DNA from: Mixta theicola
GTDB taxonomy: Bacteria; Pseudomonadota; Gammaproteobacteria; Enterobacterales; Enterobacteriaceae
Direction of reading: 5' to 3'
NCBI RefSeq assembly: GCF_002895925.1
Contig: NZ_NWUO01000013.1
Location: 49,678-113,677 of the forward strand
DNA length: 64,000 nt
Shown: positions 53,967-63,368 of the stretch, in pieces
How the letters are laid out: every line of letters starts with the position of its first letter
Position numbering within the stretch: position 1 is the first letter of the stretch
Position numbers and translations under genes: made by a program
Notes under the pieces: generated by a model
Database searches by the model: none
What the model saw: only the letters and a program-made list of their open reading frames with translations
Told to the model about the DNA's origin: nothing

Positions 53967-54112
53967 CTAAATCAGGCCCAGCACCCGCCGGGCCTGATGT
54001 TTTAAAATCAGCGCATCCAGAATCGATGTCACCGACTTCATCTCTTCCTCGTCCATCTGCTTAATCGCCTCAAACTTCAGCTTCAGCTCGTCCTGCGGTT
54101 CCCGGCCGGGCT
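53967..54112 (-). pseudogene. C-terminal remnant of an XRE-family regulator
   Basis: The last about 45 codons read GREPQDELKLKFEAIKQMDEE... to ALILKHQARRVLGLI. This matches the C-terminal dimerisation tail of small XRE/HipB-like regulators (DELKLxFEAI, LDxLILKHQA). The helix-turn-helix is missing. Beyond 54112 the sequence belongs to a primase fragment on the other strand. Confidence 0.55.
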
Positions 54113-54983
54113 GGATGCGAATGACTACGCGCTGAAAAGCGGTAACCCGGAACATGCGCTGGGTCTGGCGCTGGAGTCGGCGGTGCGGATGAAAAGCGGC
54201 TCTGTTGTTGCAGCCGAAAGTGTGACGGACAGCGATGAAACCCGCCCTTCTTTAGCTGCCCGACCGGGGGTTCAGACGACACCTGCCGCTGAAAATATCG
54301 CCTGTGAAATAGCTGCATCCGGCGAGCTGCTGTTACGCGCCGGTCCGCGTGTCTGGCGGGTGCGGGGCTGGCAGAAGAACACGTTGCTGGAGGTTATGAA
54401 GGTGAACGTGCAGGTACTGGACGAAAGCACGGGGGCGTTCCACGTGGACAGCTTCGATATGTACCACGCGAAGCAGCGCCAGGCGTATATCGGTACGGCG
54501 GCGGCAGAGCTGGAGTGCGAAGCGGCGGTGATAAAACGTGAGGCCGGTCGGGTGTTGCTTGCTCTGGAGCAGCAACAGGACGAACAGCGGCGGGCCGCAG
54601 AGCAGGAACTGGTTAAAGGGCTGTTGTCAGGCCAGGATTATATCAAACGTAATCCTGACTCAGAGGCAATGGCGAAGGCTCAGAGCATTATGAATACCTG
54701 GGGCTATCATAAATCGAATGCCAGTATTGGCGATGCTCCGTTGTTATTTGGCGGCAGCGTGCTGGGGATCACAATAAAAGGTATGGCTGTAAATATGGCA
54801 ATCGGCGTGGGAGTTAATACTGGCGTACAGCTTGACGGAAAACATCCGCTCAGTTATGTGGAAGCGATTATGGCAGGAATAATAGCGGCAGCGACAACCG
54901 GAAAAGGGATCGTCGCTTCAGCTCCCATTAATATGGGAGGTGCTGCTGTAAATAGACCCGTTTTAGTTCCAAGCACTTTTTAA
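54099..54983 (+). pseudogene. Chimeric ORF: primase/TOPRIM fragment fused to a CdiA tip fragment
   Basis: One open frame joins two unrelated pieces. From 54099 to about 54600 it reads GLDANDYALKSG, WRVRGWQKN, VLDESTGAFHVDSFDMYHA. This is like the C-terminal part of CHC2/TOPRIM primases of mobile elements. From about 54610 it continues GQDYIKRNPDSEA, IMNTWGYHKSNASIGDAPLL, NTGVQLDGKHPLSYVEA, a stretch known from CdiA C-terminal regions (entry-domain type). The frame ends at 54983, next to the IS3-family element. The fusion has no natural start (GTG 54183 and ATG 54189 are internal) and is probably not functional. Confidence 0.55.
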
Positions 54984-55033
54984 GAGCCCGGCCTTGTGAT
55001 GTTGTAGGTGGTATTCCTCCTGTGTCATGTTAT

Positions 55034-55815
55034 TCAGTGATTCGTGCGGGCGTTCATTGTTGTATTCTGACACCCTCTTTCCGTTATTTCCCGCACTTCG
55101 TTCAGGGCTCTGAACAGATAAAAATCGAGTATTTCTGTACGATACGTTCGGTTAAAACGTTCTGTAAAAGCATTCTGAGTTGGTTTCCCCGGCTTGATAA
55201 ATTCCAGCTTTACGGCATGCATCTCTGCCCATTCAGCCAGCGTCAGAGAGATAAACTCCGGGCCATTATCCATGCGAAGCATGACGGGATATCCCCGGTT
55301 GGCCGCGATCCTGTCTGGTACACGAACCACTCGCTGGGCTGGCAAATTCAGATCTGTTTCGATCGACAACGCCTCACGATTAAAGTCATCAACGACATTG
55401 AACGTACGAAAACGACGACCGCAAATCAGGGCATCATGCATGAAATCAACGGACCCGCTCTGGTTTAACGCTTCCGGCGTAGCCAGCGGTAATGGATTAC
55501 GCACCGGCAGACGCTGTTTACCTTTGCGGCGAAAATTCAGCTTAAGCAGACAGTAAATACGGTGGATCCGTTTATGATTCCACTGGTATCCCTGCCGCCG
55601 CAGAATCTGAAATAACTTTGGAAAACCATATCGTGGATACCGTTCGGCGGCAGCCTGTAATGCGAAAATAACAGGTTCATCACGAGTGGTATCCGGGCGG
55701 TAATGATAAACCGTTCTGCTCAGATTCAGACTCCGGCAGGCCTGACGAATACTGAGTCCGAATGTCGTTATCAGATGCGTTACCAGCTCACGCTTAAAGG
55801 CTGGTTTTAAAGCTT
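55034..55815 (-). pseudogene. IS3-family transposase OrfB, frameshifted near its end
   Basis: OrfB is open from the slippery site ([12 protein letters not shown]) through [16 protein letters not shown] and [14 protein letters not shown] (the DDE triad). After EITER one base is missing (about 55078), so the conserved ending is read in the wrong frame and stops at 55034. Transposition is therefore doubtful. Confidence 0.75.
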
Positions 55816-56073
55816 TTTTTCGATAACATCTTTCAGTACCCGGTTCTCAAGACTGAGATCGGCAAACATCTGTTTAAGGCGTCGGTTCTCGTCCTCAAGA
55901 TCCTTTATCTTTTTAATATCAGAAACTTCTATGCCGCCGTATTTAGACTTCCAGTTGTAGTAAGTGGCTTCAGAGATACCGGCCTCCCGGCAGACATCCT
56001 TAACAGTTCGTCCGGCTTCAACCGACTTAATCACGGCGATGATCTGATGCACAGTAAAACGGGCCTTACGCAT
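55807..56073 (-). CDS. IS3-family transposase OrfA
   Basis: An 88-residue OrfA with helix-turn-helix ([20 protein letters not shown]) and leucine-rich tail ([20 protein letters not shown]). It ends in a slippery A AAA AAG (within GAA AAA AAG CTT), allowing a -1 shift into orfB. It is similar in design to, but clearly different in sequence from, the element at 39561. Confidence 0.88.
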   Translation of the reverse strand: MRKARFTVHQIIAVIKSVEAGRTVKDVCREAGISEATYYNWKSKYGGIEVSDIKKIKDLEDENRRLKQMFADLSLENRVLKDVIEKKL

Positions 56074-56110
56074 AGCGATCTCCTTCGTTGGCAGATTGAG
56101 TATGCCGGAA

Positions 56111-56343
56111 GATCTCTGAATGTGAATGGCCCGGTTATGCGGGATACTTACATTACTTTTTTACAGCTTTTACTGCCATGAACTGACGCCCACGCTGGTT
56201 AGCCGCATATTCATGCGTTTAAGATTGATGAAACGGTGCGTGTCTGGCCCGTGCCGGGGCGCGATGATGGCGGTGAATAAAACGAAACCGGGCCGCAACG
56301 CGACCCGATGATAACCGGCCAGCACAGACGCTGGCCGCAGAGA
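56111..56343. other. Short gap with an unassigned C-terminal fragment
   Basis: On the plus strand 56208-56280 reads HAFKIDETVRVWPVPGRDD and a stop, preceded by a stop codon. It looks like the tail of a lost gene cut by the IS, but I cannot name it. Nothing else is visible. Confidence 0.25.
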
Positions 56344-56676
56344 TTACTGATTCTGCCCTGGGACTTTATTAACGCCCATTGACTTCAGTTTTTTGGACAG
56401 TTCACGACGCTCTTTCGACAGATCGGCGTTTTTAATGATGTATTCATCTACGCGATCTTCATAGTCGCTGCGCATGCTGGCGATGATCTCCTGAATCGCT
56501 TCAACGCTCATGCCCGGCTTGATGTATTCGCTCAGGTTATCCAGCAGCAGCACACGTTTCTGGTTGTCACGGATTTTCTTTTCAACATCGTGAATTTCGC
56601 GCTGTAGCTTGTTCTTGCGACGGTTCATGCGCACGAACTCCAGCACGTCCTGAAATGATTGCTTTGCATTTTCCAT
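56344..56676 (-). CDS. tmaR: TmaR (YeeX), polar regulator of PTS sugar uptake
   Basis: A 110-residue coiled-coil protein, nearly identical in plan to E. coli YeeX/TmaR (DUF496). The core [20 protein letters not shown], then [20 protein letters not shown], is present. TmaR clusters at cell poles and restrains PTS Enzyme I. ATG 56676 is chosen to match the family start; an ATG 15 bases upstream is in frame but unsupported. The order tmaR-yeeA-dacD matches E. coli, though sbmC is absent here. Confidence 0.95.
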   Translation of the reverse strand: MENAKQSFQDVLEFVRMNRRKNKLQREIHDVEKKIRDNQKRVLLLDNLSEYIKPGMSVEAIQEIIASMRSDYEDRVDEYIIKNADLSKERRELSKKLKSMGVNKVPGQNQ

Positions 56677-56835
56677 GTTGACACCTTTCATTAGGCCTGC
56701 CTGAACAGGCGGTATTGTCGTAGCCTTCAGCTTAGCGGCTCGCCTGGGCCGATGGCAATTTTCACGTTTAAATTCAGACTGTGGGACATTTTAGCGCGAA
56801 ATCCCGCGCAGCCACAGCGACGATTGTCGAAACGG

Positions 56836-57933
56836 CTATTTACGCATTGCCAGCCGAATCAGATCGGACAGGCGCTCCAGCTGTTTCGCCAGTTCCAGGC
56901 TCAGCCAGACATAGCCATGAATCGGCGTTTCCACCAGCCGATCGCTGTCGTTTTCCGCAATCAGCTGACGCAGTTCGCGCACTATCTCCGTCAGTTCATG
57001 ATGATTGGCCGCAACCCGGTCGGTGTTGCCGTTAATCAGCATCCCTGCCAGCGCTTTAAAGGTATTTTCCGTCATCTGCTGCGTTCGGCGCAGGGTGGAT
57101 GCATTCAGCAAGATCAGATGGCTGGCGCGGGAAGACCACCAGGCGTTAATTTGCAGCTCCAGCGTACAGAGAATATTGCGGTTAGTGGTCTGGATGCCTT
57201 CCAGCACCGATTTCGGAATCCGCGTCTCTTTGCTGGCAGGTTCCAGCAGCGAACGCATACGTATCACATCGGTTAATACCTGCTGCAAAGGCTTGTCGAG
57301 ACGCGGCTTATCCACCAGATTCGGCGAAAAACCGGCATGATAAATTTTCGCCATCGCCGACAGCGAATCAGAGAGCTTCATGCGCCAGTGGATATAGGCT
57401 TTCTGCGGCCAGATGCTGGTAAACAGCAGCGCCAGCAGCGAGCCGAGGATTACATCGCCGCTGCGCCACAGCGCGGTGGTTATTTCACCCGCCGGCGCGC
57501 CGCAGACTACCGCCAGGGTAATGCCAATCAGCAGCGCCATATAGGGCCGCTTGCCCAGCGTCAGATAGCCGCAGAGAAACATCACTACCGTACACCACGC
57601 CAGCATCGCCGGCAGCGAAATCAACTCCAGCTTCAGCGCAATCAGCCCGGAAATCGAACCGAAAATGGTGCCGCCAATACGCTGAAACGCGCGGGGAAAA
57701 ACATTGCCCCACGAGGAGACCGGCCCCATCACCACCACCAGCGTGATCAGCGGCCAGCTTCCCTCCGGGATTTCGCTCAGGCGCACCAGCAGGAAAGTCA
57801 AAATAAAGCCCAGCGCAATGCGGACGCCGTGGACGATACGGTAGTGGCGGTAAACGCTGAATTCAACGGTCGAAAGCGGCTTATCAGGACGCAAGAAATC
57901 TCTCCGCGGTAACGAAAAACGGGACGTAATCAT
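56836..57933 (-). CDS. yeeA: YeeA, FUSC-family inner membrane protein
   Basis: A 365-residue membrane protein of the FUSC (aromatic acid exporter-like) family, matching E. coli YeeA (352) along its length. The N-terminal half has five to six helices (GVRIALGFILTFLLV, then SWPLITLVVVMGPVSSWG) with the FUSC motif KRPYMALLIGITLAVVCG near residue 135. The C-terminal half is cytoplasmic and helical. The substrate is unknown; relatives export hydroxylated aromatic acids. It precedes tmaR on the same strand. Confidence 0.9.
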   Translation of the reverse strand: MITSRFSLPRRDFLRPDKPLSTVEFSVYRHYRIVHGVRIALGFILTFLLVRLSEIPEGSWPLITLVVVMGPVSSWGNVFPRAFQRIGGTIFGSISGLIALKLELISLPAMLAWCTVVMFLCGYLTLGKRPYMALLIGITLAVVCGAPAGEITTALWRSGDVILGSLLALLFTSIWPQKAYIHWRMKLSDSLSAMAKIYHAGFSPNLVDKPRLDKPLQQVLTDVIRMRSLLEPASKETRIPKSVLEGIQTTNRNILCTLELQINAWWSSRASHLILLNASTLRRTQQMTENTFKALAGMLINGNTDRVAANHHELTEIVRELRQLIAENDSDRLVETPIHGYVWLSLELAKQLERLSDLIRLAMRK

Positions 57934-58262
57934 AACCTGGAGTTGCCAGCGGCATGAGACTTTCGTCTGTATTTAGCTGATTTTTATCTAAATTTAACGT
58001 TAATGAAAAGACTAATTAACGCAATGAGCGTGGAATTGCTACACCTGATGCAGGTGACCAAAGCATATCGCCGCGTCAGGCGTAAACCTCATCGTTACCG
58101 CTCTGTTAACGGCGTCATATTCATCGCCGACAACATAAAGGCTGACGTGGCGTCAGGGTCAGGGTCAGGCGGGTTGGCATATAAAAAAGCGGGGCAAGGA
58201 AAATAAGCGGATTTGACGCCAGCGGGCAGCAGCAGAGGCGAGAGTTCGCCCCTGCCTGCAGG
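57934..58262. other. Gap between yeeA and dacD, with a short GTCAGG repeat
   Basis: In E. coli sbmC lies here; no SbmC frame is present. A small direct repeat (GTCAGG three times, about 58152-58170) is the only visible structure. A 67-codon frame at 58003-58206 lacks a ribosome site and is not accepted. The stretch also holds the yeeA promoter. Confidence 0.5.
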
Positions 58263-59426
58263 TTAAAACTTCTGTTTCAGATAATCGCCGACTTTAGTAA
58301 CAAAACCGCCCTCTTCCACCTTATTCAGCGTCATCAGCGGATAGCTGGCCAGCACCTGATCTTTGTCGATCACCTGAATCGTGCCGACCTTTTCGCCCTG
58401 CTTCAGCGGCGCTTCCAGATCTTTGCGATCGATAACATATTTCGCTTTGATGTTGTCCATCGCGCTGCGCGGCACCGACAGATAAATATCTTCGGTGGTG
58501 CCCACTTCTACCTGATGCGGATTGCCGTACCAGACGGTTTCTTTACCCAGCGCTTTACCCGCATGGAACAGCTGTACGGTATCAAAATTACTGTTGCCCC
58601 AGATCAGCAGTTTACGCGCCTGCTCCTCGCGGCCTTTCGGGCTTTTACCGCCCATGATTACCGCAATCAGCCGGTGACGGCCATCCAGACTGGAGGCGAT
58701 CAGGTTAAAACCAGCGCTTTCGGTATGTCCGGTTTTCAGGCCGTCAACGTGCAGGTTTTTATCCCACAGCAGACCGTTGCGGTTCTGCTGGGTGATGCCG
58801 TTCCAGGTCAGCGATTTTTCGCTGTACATCTGATAAAAATCGGGTTCGCCGCTGATGATGGCGCGTGAAAGCACGGCCAGATCGCGCGCGGTGGTGTGCT
58901 GGCCTGGCGCATCCAGTCCGTGAACGGTTTCGAAATGGGTATGCGTTAATCCCAGCTTCGCCGCATAGTCATTCATCATTTTGACAAAGGCGTCCTGGCT
59001 GCCGGCAACGTAATCGGCCAGCGCAACGCAGGCATCGTTGCCGGAATCGATGATTACGCCCCGACTCAGATCGCGCACCGTAACCTGCTCGCCCGGCTTG
59101 AGGAACATCAGCGAGGAGCCTTTAAATACCGGATTACCGGCGCCCCAGGCATCCTGACCAATAGTGACCTTATCGTCACGGCTGATGCGATGCTGATCGA
59201 TAGCGCGATCGACGACATAGCCGGTCATCAGTTTCGTCAGGCTGGCCGGATTACGCTGTTCATCGGCGTTGCCTTCGCTCAGTATTTGCCCGGTGGTAGC
59301 GTCCATTAACACCCAGGATGCGGCATCCACCGACGGCGGCGTCAGCGGAAAAGAGATCGAAGCCGCATGGGCCTGAAATGCTAAAAACAGAAAACCGGTA
59401 ATACTTGTAAGCTGACGCCTTTTCAA
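58263..59426 (-). CDS. dacD: D-alanyl-D-alanine carboxypeptidase DacD (PBP6b)
   Basis: A 387-residue low-molecular-mass penicillin-binding protein that trims the terminal D-Ala of peptidoglycan peptides in the periplasm. A signal peptide (residues 1-22, cleavage near AHA) precedes SxxK as SLTK (about 62), SxN as SGN (about 125) and KTG in KTGHTESAG (about 227). The C-terminal PBP5-type domain and amphipathic anchor follow. The start is taken as TTG 59426: GAGGG lies seven bases upstream and the length then equals E. coli DacD (388). ATG 59444 or 59450 would add a few residues. Confidence 0.92.
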   Translation of the reverse strand: MKRRQLTSITGFLFLAFQAHAASISFPLTPPSVDAASWVLMDATTGQILSEGNADEQRNPASLTKLMTGYVVDRAIDQHRISRDDKVTIGQDAWGAGNPVFKGSSLMFLKPGEQVTVRDLSRGVIIDSGNDACVALADYVAGSQDAFVKMMNDYAAKLGLTHTHFETVHGLDAPGQHTTARDLAVLSRAIISGEPDFYQMYSEKSLTWNGITQQNRNGLLWDKNLHVDGLKTGHTESAGFNLIASSLDGRHRLIAVIMGGKSPKGREEQARKLLIWGNSNFDTVQLFHAGKALGKETVWYGNPHQVEVGTTEDIYLSVPRSAMDNIKAKYVIDRKDLEAPLKQGEKVGTIQVIDKDQVLASYPLMTLNKVEEGGFVTKVGDYLKQKF

Positions 59427-59601
59427 CGGAACACCCTCAATCATAAACATGAATTTAACCAGGGCGTTGTTGTACGGGATTAAGCGGTGCTTTTTCTTAA
59501 TAAATTGCAAATAATTATGTATTTAGCGCCCGCCGGGCTGCTGTTTATTACGCCAGTTTTCGCCGGGGCGTCAATAACCTTCATTAGCCGCCGACGCTTA
59601 A

Positions 59602-59632
59602 TAACAAAAAAGCCACCTGACGGTGGCTTAGT
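59602..59632 (-). terminator. Terminator of the small lipoprotein gene
   Basis: AGCCACC-TGAC-GGTGGCT hairpin (about 59611-59629), followed on the minus strand by a T-run (AAAAAA on plus). It sits 25 bases after the lipoprotein stop. Confidence 0.85.
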
Positions 59633-59654
59633 TCGTTAACATTCGCAGAGGAAA

Positions 59655-59882
59655 TTAGTGTGGAATTTCGGTCATTGATTTAACGTCGGAACGGTTGATC
59701 TGCTGCTCGTTTCCGTTAGCATCTTTATACTTAATCAAGCCGGTAGCATTGTCCTCTTTCGGTTTGCCATCGCTGACAATCGTACGTCCATCGTTAGTAT
59801 GGATAGTATAGTTGCTGCTGGAACAGCCCGCTAACGGCAGGGCTGCGGCAAATGCAAATGCTAATAACACTTTCTTTTTCAT
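59655..59882 (-). CDS. YgdI/YgdR-family small lipoprotein
   Basis: A 75-residue lipoprotein. The lipobox LAGCSS (Cys about residue 20) follows a short signal peptide. The mature part is the YgdI/YgdR domain (NDGRTIVSDGKPKEDNATG, then QINRSDVKSM), a small SH3-like fold of unknown function at the outer or inner membrane. AGGAGG stands five bases before the second ATG (59882), preferred over 59885. Single gene. Confidence 0.92.
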   Translation of the reverse strand: MKKKVLLAFAFAAALPLAGCSSSNYTIHTNDGRTIVSDGKPKEDNATGLIKYKDANGNEQQINRSDVKSMTEIPH

Positions 59883-60065
59883 CATAACCTCCTGTTCAGA
59901 TATTTACACTTAATGTTTAGCACAATTTAATCATTGCGCAATTTATCACCCCTTTCTTACCCCGCCGCCTTTGTAATATTTCGAAAGCAATTAGCGCCCT
60001 TTTTTTCTCCGGTGCTGGCGGAGTGTTCTACCCTTTAATAATAAATTTACAATCGGGAACCGGGA

Positions 60066-62393
60066 ATGATGAAACAACAAAACCGTACGATTGGTATTGC
60101 TCCTTACGGCGGATCGGCAGGCGGCTGGGGCGCGCTTAAAGCAGTTGCCGATGCATTGCGCGGTCAGATGTCAGTGAAGCAGGATGTTATCGCGCTGTTT
60201 AAAGTTAATCAGCCACAGGGCTTCGACTGTCCCGGCTGCGCATGGCCCGATCCACGCCACGCCTCTTCTTTTGAGTTCTGCGAAAACGGCGCTAAAGCGG
60301 TTTCCTGGGAGGCCACCAGCAAACGCACCACGCCGGAATTTTTTGCCGCGCATACGGTTAGCGAACTGTGGCAGCGCAACGCATTTGAACTGGAAGGTGA
60401 AGGTCGCCTGACCCATCCGATGAAATATGATGCCGCCAGCGATACCTATCAGCCGATTGAGTGGGAAACCGCCTTTCGTGAAATAGGTGAAAAATTGCAA
60501 AGCTATAGCGATCCGGATAGCGTCGAGTTTTATACCTCCGGGCGCGCTTCCAACGAGGCGGCTTTTCTCTATCAGCTATTTGCCCGCGAATATGGCACCA
60601 ATAATTTCCCCGACTGCTCCAATATGTGTCACGAACCGACCAGCGTCGGCCTGCCGCAGTCGATTGGCGTCGGTAAAGGAACGGTTGAGCTGGAAGATTT
60701 CGATCACTGCGATCTGGTGATGTGTATCGGCCATAATCCCGGCACCAACCATCCACGTATGCTGGGTACGCTGCGCGAAGTCGCCAAACGCGGCGCGACC
60801 ATTGTAGCGATTAACCCGCTGCGCGAGCGCGGGCTGGAGCGTTTTACCTCGCCGCAAAGCCCGATTGAAATGCTGTCGCTCAGCTCCACCGCGCTGGCCT
60901 CCACTTACTATAAAGTGCGCGTCGGCGGCGATGCGGCGATGCTGAAAGGAGTGATGAAAGCGCTGCTGGCGATGCATGAAAGCGCGCTGAAAGAGGGCCA
61001 GCCGGGCGTTATCGACGAGGATTTCATCCGTGAACATACCGAAGGCTTCGAGGCGCTGAAGCAGGATCTGGATGCCACCGAATGGCCGCATATTCTGAAA
61101 GTATCCGGGATGGATTATAAGGAGATCCTGAACATTGCTCACCTGTATGCCAAATCAGAGAAAACCATTATCTGCTACGGCATGGGCATTACCCAGCATC
61201 AGTACGGCACCCAGAATGTGCAGCAAATCGCTAACCTGTTGCTGATGCGCGGCAATATCGGCAAGCGCGGCGCGGGGATTTGTCCGCTGCGCGGCCATTC
61301 CAACGTGCAGGGCGACCGCACCGTGGGCATTACTGAAATTCCCTCGCAGGAGCTGCTCGACAGCATTGAAAAGGTGTTCGGCTTTAAGCCGCCGCAGCAT
61401 CACGGCCACGGCGCGGTCGCCACCATCCAGGCGATGCGCGACGGTAAAGCCAGAGCGCTGCTCTGCCTCGGCGGCAATCTGGCGGAAGCAATATCCGATC
61501 CGCAGGTTACCTTTGAGGCGATGTGTAAGCTCGATTTAGTGGTGCATATGGCAACCAAACTAAACCGCTCACATCTGCTGTTAGGCAAGCACAACTATAT
61601 TCTGCCGGTGCTGGGCCGTACCGAGCAGGATGTGCAGGCGTCCGGTGAACAAAGCATTACCGTGGAAGATTCAATGTCGATGGTTCACGCCTCGCGCGGT
61701 ATGTTAAAACCCGCTTCGCCGCATCTGAAATCGGAGCCGGCGATTGTCGCCGGGCTGGCCAAAGCGACGCTGCCCAATACCAAAATCAACTGGGATCGGA
61801 TGATCGGTGATTACAGCTTTATCCGTGAAGCGATTGAGGCCGTTTTCCCGGCCTTCCAGGATTACAACCGTCGCGTGCAGCAGCCGGGCGGTTTCCGCCT
61901 GCGCAACGCGGCTTCGGAACGCGAATGGAACACGCCTTCGGGTCGGGCGCAGTTCTTGGTTATGGACGGCGTTAATGAGGATCCGCGTTCGCTGAAATGT
62001 CACGATCTGGTGTTGACCACCTTACGCAGCCACGATCAGTACAACACCACGTTGTACGGACTGAACGATCGCTATCGCGGCGTGACCGGACGACGCGACG
62101 TGCTGTTTATCAATGCGGACGAGGCGGAAAAACGTCAGCTGCGGGTGGGTGATAAGGTGAATATTATTGCGCTCGATCCCGATGGCAAACGCACCGGGCG
62201 CCGCATGGATAACCTGACAATCGTGGTGCTGGATATGGCGCCTGGCTCGTTAGGCGCCTATTACCCGGAAGCCAACGTGATGGTGCCGCTTGATAGCCAC
62301 GATACCGTCAGCGGGATCCCCGCTTATAAAAGCATCCCTGTTGAGATGGAACCGTGCGAGATGCCGGTAGAAACGTCCGGCGCCCTGCGCTGA
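60066..62393 (+). CDS. YdeP-like molybdopterin oxidoreductase (FdhF family)
   Basis: A 775-residue cytoplasmic molybdenum enzyme, collinear with E. coli YdeP (759), linked there to acid resistance. Motifs include CPGCAWPD near residue 53 and the Mo-ligand region [10 protein letters not shown] (about 196-205, Cys rather than selenocysteine). [19 protein letters not shown] lies near 375 (kept here within 20 residues), followed by [20 protein letters not shown] and a C-terminal MopB domain with [13 protein letters not shown]. It lacks the full N-terminal four-Cys 4Fe-4S motif of formate dehydrogenases. The substrate is unknown. A good terminator follows. Confidence 0.9.
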   Translation: MMKQQNRTIGIAPYGGSAGGWGALKAVADALRGQMSVKQDVIALFKVNQPQGFDCPGCAWPDPRHASSFEFCENGAKAVSWEATSKRTTPEFFAAHTVSELWQRNAFELEGEGRLTHPMKYDAASDTYQPIEWETAFREIGEKLQSYSDPDSVEFYTSGRASNEAAFLYQLFAREYGTNNFPDCSNMCHEPTSVGLPQSIGVGKGTVELEDFDHCDLVMCIGHNPGTNHPRMLGTLREVAKRGATIVAINPLRERGLERFTSPQSPIEMLSLSSTALASTYYKVRVGGDAAMLKGVMKALLAMHESALKEGQPGVIDEDFIREHTEGFEALKQDLDATEWPHILKVSGMDYKEILNIAHLYAKSEKTIICYGMGITQHQYGTQNVQQIANLLLMRGNIGKRGAGICPLRGHSNVQGDRTVGITEIPSQELLDSIEKVFGFKPPQHHGHGAVATIQAMRDGKARALLCLGGNLAEAISDPQVTFEAMCKLDLVVHMATKLNRSHLLLGKHNYILPVLGRTEQDVQASGEQSITVEDSMSMVHASRGMLKPASPHLKSEPAIVAGLAKATLPNTKINWDRMIGDYSFIREAIEAVFPAFQDYNRRVQQPGGFRLRNAASEREWNTPSGRAQFLVMDGVNEDPRSLKCHDLVLTTLRSHDQYNTTLYGLNDRYRGVTGRRDVLFINADEAEKRQLRVGDKVNIIALDPDGKRTGRRMDNLTIVVLDMAPGSLGAYYPEANVMVPLDSHDTVSGIPAYKSIPVEMEPCEMPVETSGALR

Positions 62394-62410
62394 TAAAATC
62401 GCCACACCTG

Positions 62411-62440
62411 AAAAGCCCTGCTGCTATGGCAGGGCTTTTA
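62411..62440. terminator. Terminator between the YdeP-like gene and the toxin locus
   Basis: AAAAGCCCTGC (62411-62421) pairs with GCAGGGCTTTT (62429-62439). The A and T runs on either side allow use in both directions. Confidence 0.9.
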
Positions 62441-62454
62441 GCGTACAGGAAGTA

Positions 62455-62901
62455 CTATTTCTGGGCACTTTGCGGCTCATAGTCTGTCTCAAAGTGGATA
62501 CGCGGAAAAATTGTTTTTTCTTGATAGCGATACGGTACCAGGTTGTTAAAAGCGTATACGCGTCCCTGATATTTAACATTGATAATTACGTCGTCAGCGT
62601 TTATTTTGGCGTTTGCCGTAGCGGCTCTCATAAACGGCGCAATATCTGCCAGCTGCTGGCTTACGTTGCCTTCTAACTTACCGGCCAGGTAATAGCGATA
62701 AATATAAGGCACCGTTGCGCCGCCACCGTCATATTCAGTAATATAAAGCCATGTTTGTTTATCCAGCTGGCGTACGCCGATTAACTTGTCATCGGCACGA
62801 TCTGTGTCGGTGAGCTTAAGCCAGATTCCCCCGACTACCGTCACCAACAGCACGAGCGTAACAATAATGTGTAAATGACTAATAACCGTTTTCAATCGCA
62901 T
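62455..62901 (-). CDS. Candidate immunity protein for the Ntox44-like toxin
   Basis: A 148-residue protein with one N-terminal membrane anchor (residues 8-30) and a periplasmic domain rich in aromatic residues. I do not recognise a named family. It starts 22 bases inside the 3' end of the toxin gene on the same strand, the usual coupling for toxin-immunity pairs. A periplasm-facing domain would fit a toxin that acts in the periplasm or is met there. The function is inferred from position only. Confidence 0.55.
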   Translation of the reverse strand: MRLKTVISHLHIIVTLVLLVTVVGGIWLKLTDTDRADDKLIGVRQLDKQTWLYITEYDGGGATVPYIYRYYLAGKLEGNVSQQLADIAPFMRAATANAKINADDVIINVKYQGRVYAFNNLVPYRYQEKTIFPRIHFETDYEPQSAQK

Positions 62902-63268
62902 ATTTTATGCCTTCCTTGATCCAGTATTGATCATTGTAGTCATCTCCGTACGGCGGGCCATCATACCAGTTACCCCAATCAGGATCTGATGTCCCTGCGC
63001 GACTCTGCGCCCATCCGGCAGCCTTCAGCAGTATAGCTTCAGGAATGCCGGCTGCAGTGCCTGTTGCACCATAATTAAAATTGCCGAAATCAGCCCAATA
63101 AGGATCAAACCGTTTATAGTCCCATGGCCCCTTCAGTCTAACTTTTTTATAAAACCAAAAATATGTGTTTGGCAAGGCCATATTATGTGACATGCCTTTT
63201 TGGCGCGCCTCTTTCATATTATTACGCACAATTCCAATTCCTGGTCCGTTAACAGGTAATAATGACAT
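62879..63268 (-). CDS. Polymorphic toxin type 44 (Ntox44)-domain protein, orphan
   Basis: A 129-residue protein that is essentially the Ntox44 domain. NTYFWFYKKVRLKGPWDYK, DFGNFNYGATGTAAGIPE and AGWAQSRAGTSDPDWGNWY (each within residues 45-115) match the type 44 domain seen at the C-terminus of Rhs, CdiA and bacteriocin-like proteins. The start at ATG 63268 has AAGGA eight bases upstream. No delivery domain (PAAR, Rhs or TPS) is attached; N-terminal codons are few (MSLLPVNGPGIGIV). It is thus an orphan toxin tip, or a cargo effector acting on its own. Confidence 0.75.
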   Translation of the reverse strand: MSLLPVNGPGIGIVRNNMKEARQKGMSHNMALPNTYFWFYKKVRLKGPWDYKRFDPYWADFGNFNYGATGTAAGIPEAILLKAAGWAQSRAGTSDPDWGNWYDGPPYGDDYNDQYWIKEGIKYAIENGY

Positions 63269-63368
63269 ACTCTTAATCCTTCGAAAATAAAACCCCACCC
63301 TATTCAATATCCACGAGGAGATAAAATAACCAAAAGGAAACAAATCGTTGCTTGCATGGAAAAACATG

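Larger units (their letters stand above)
54985..56110 (-). mobile_element. IS3-family element, decaying
   Basis: The minus-strand orfA (55807-56073) and frameshifted orfB define an IS3-family element that ends the chimeric CdiA fragment. The exact ends are not clear from visible inverted repeats. The tail of the element seems to run into 54985-55033, where the lost C-terminal codons of orfB (NNERPHESL) can be read in another frame. Confidence 0.7.

Noticed and set aside
54183..54983. Reading this frame as an intact 266-residue protein
   Set aside because: Both halves match fragments of unrelated large proteins and the frame is open far upstream of the first start codon, so it is a fusion of debris.
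58003..58206. 67-codon frame between yeeA and dacD as a gene
   Set aside because: No ribosome site and low-complexity repeat-derived tail (GSGSGG).
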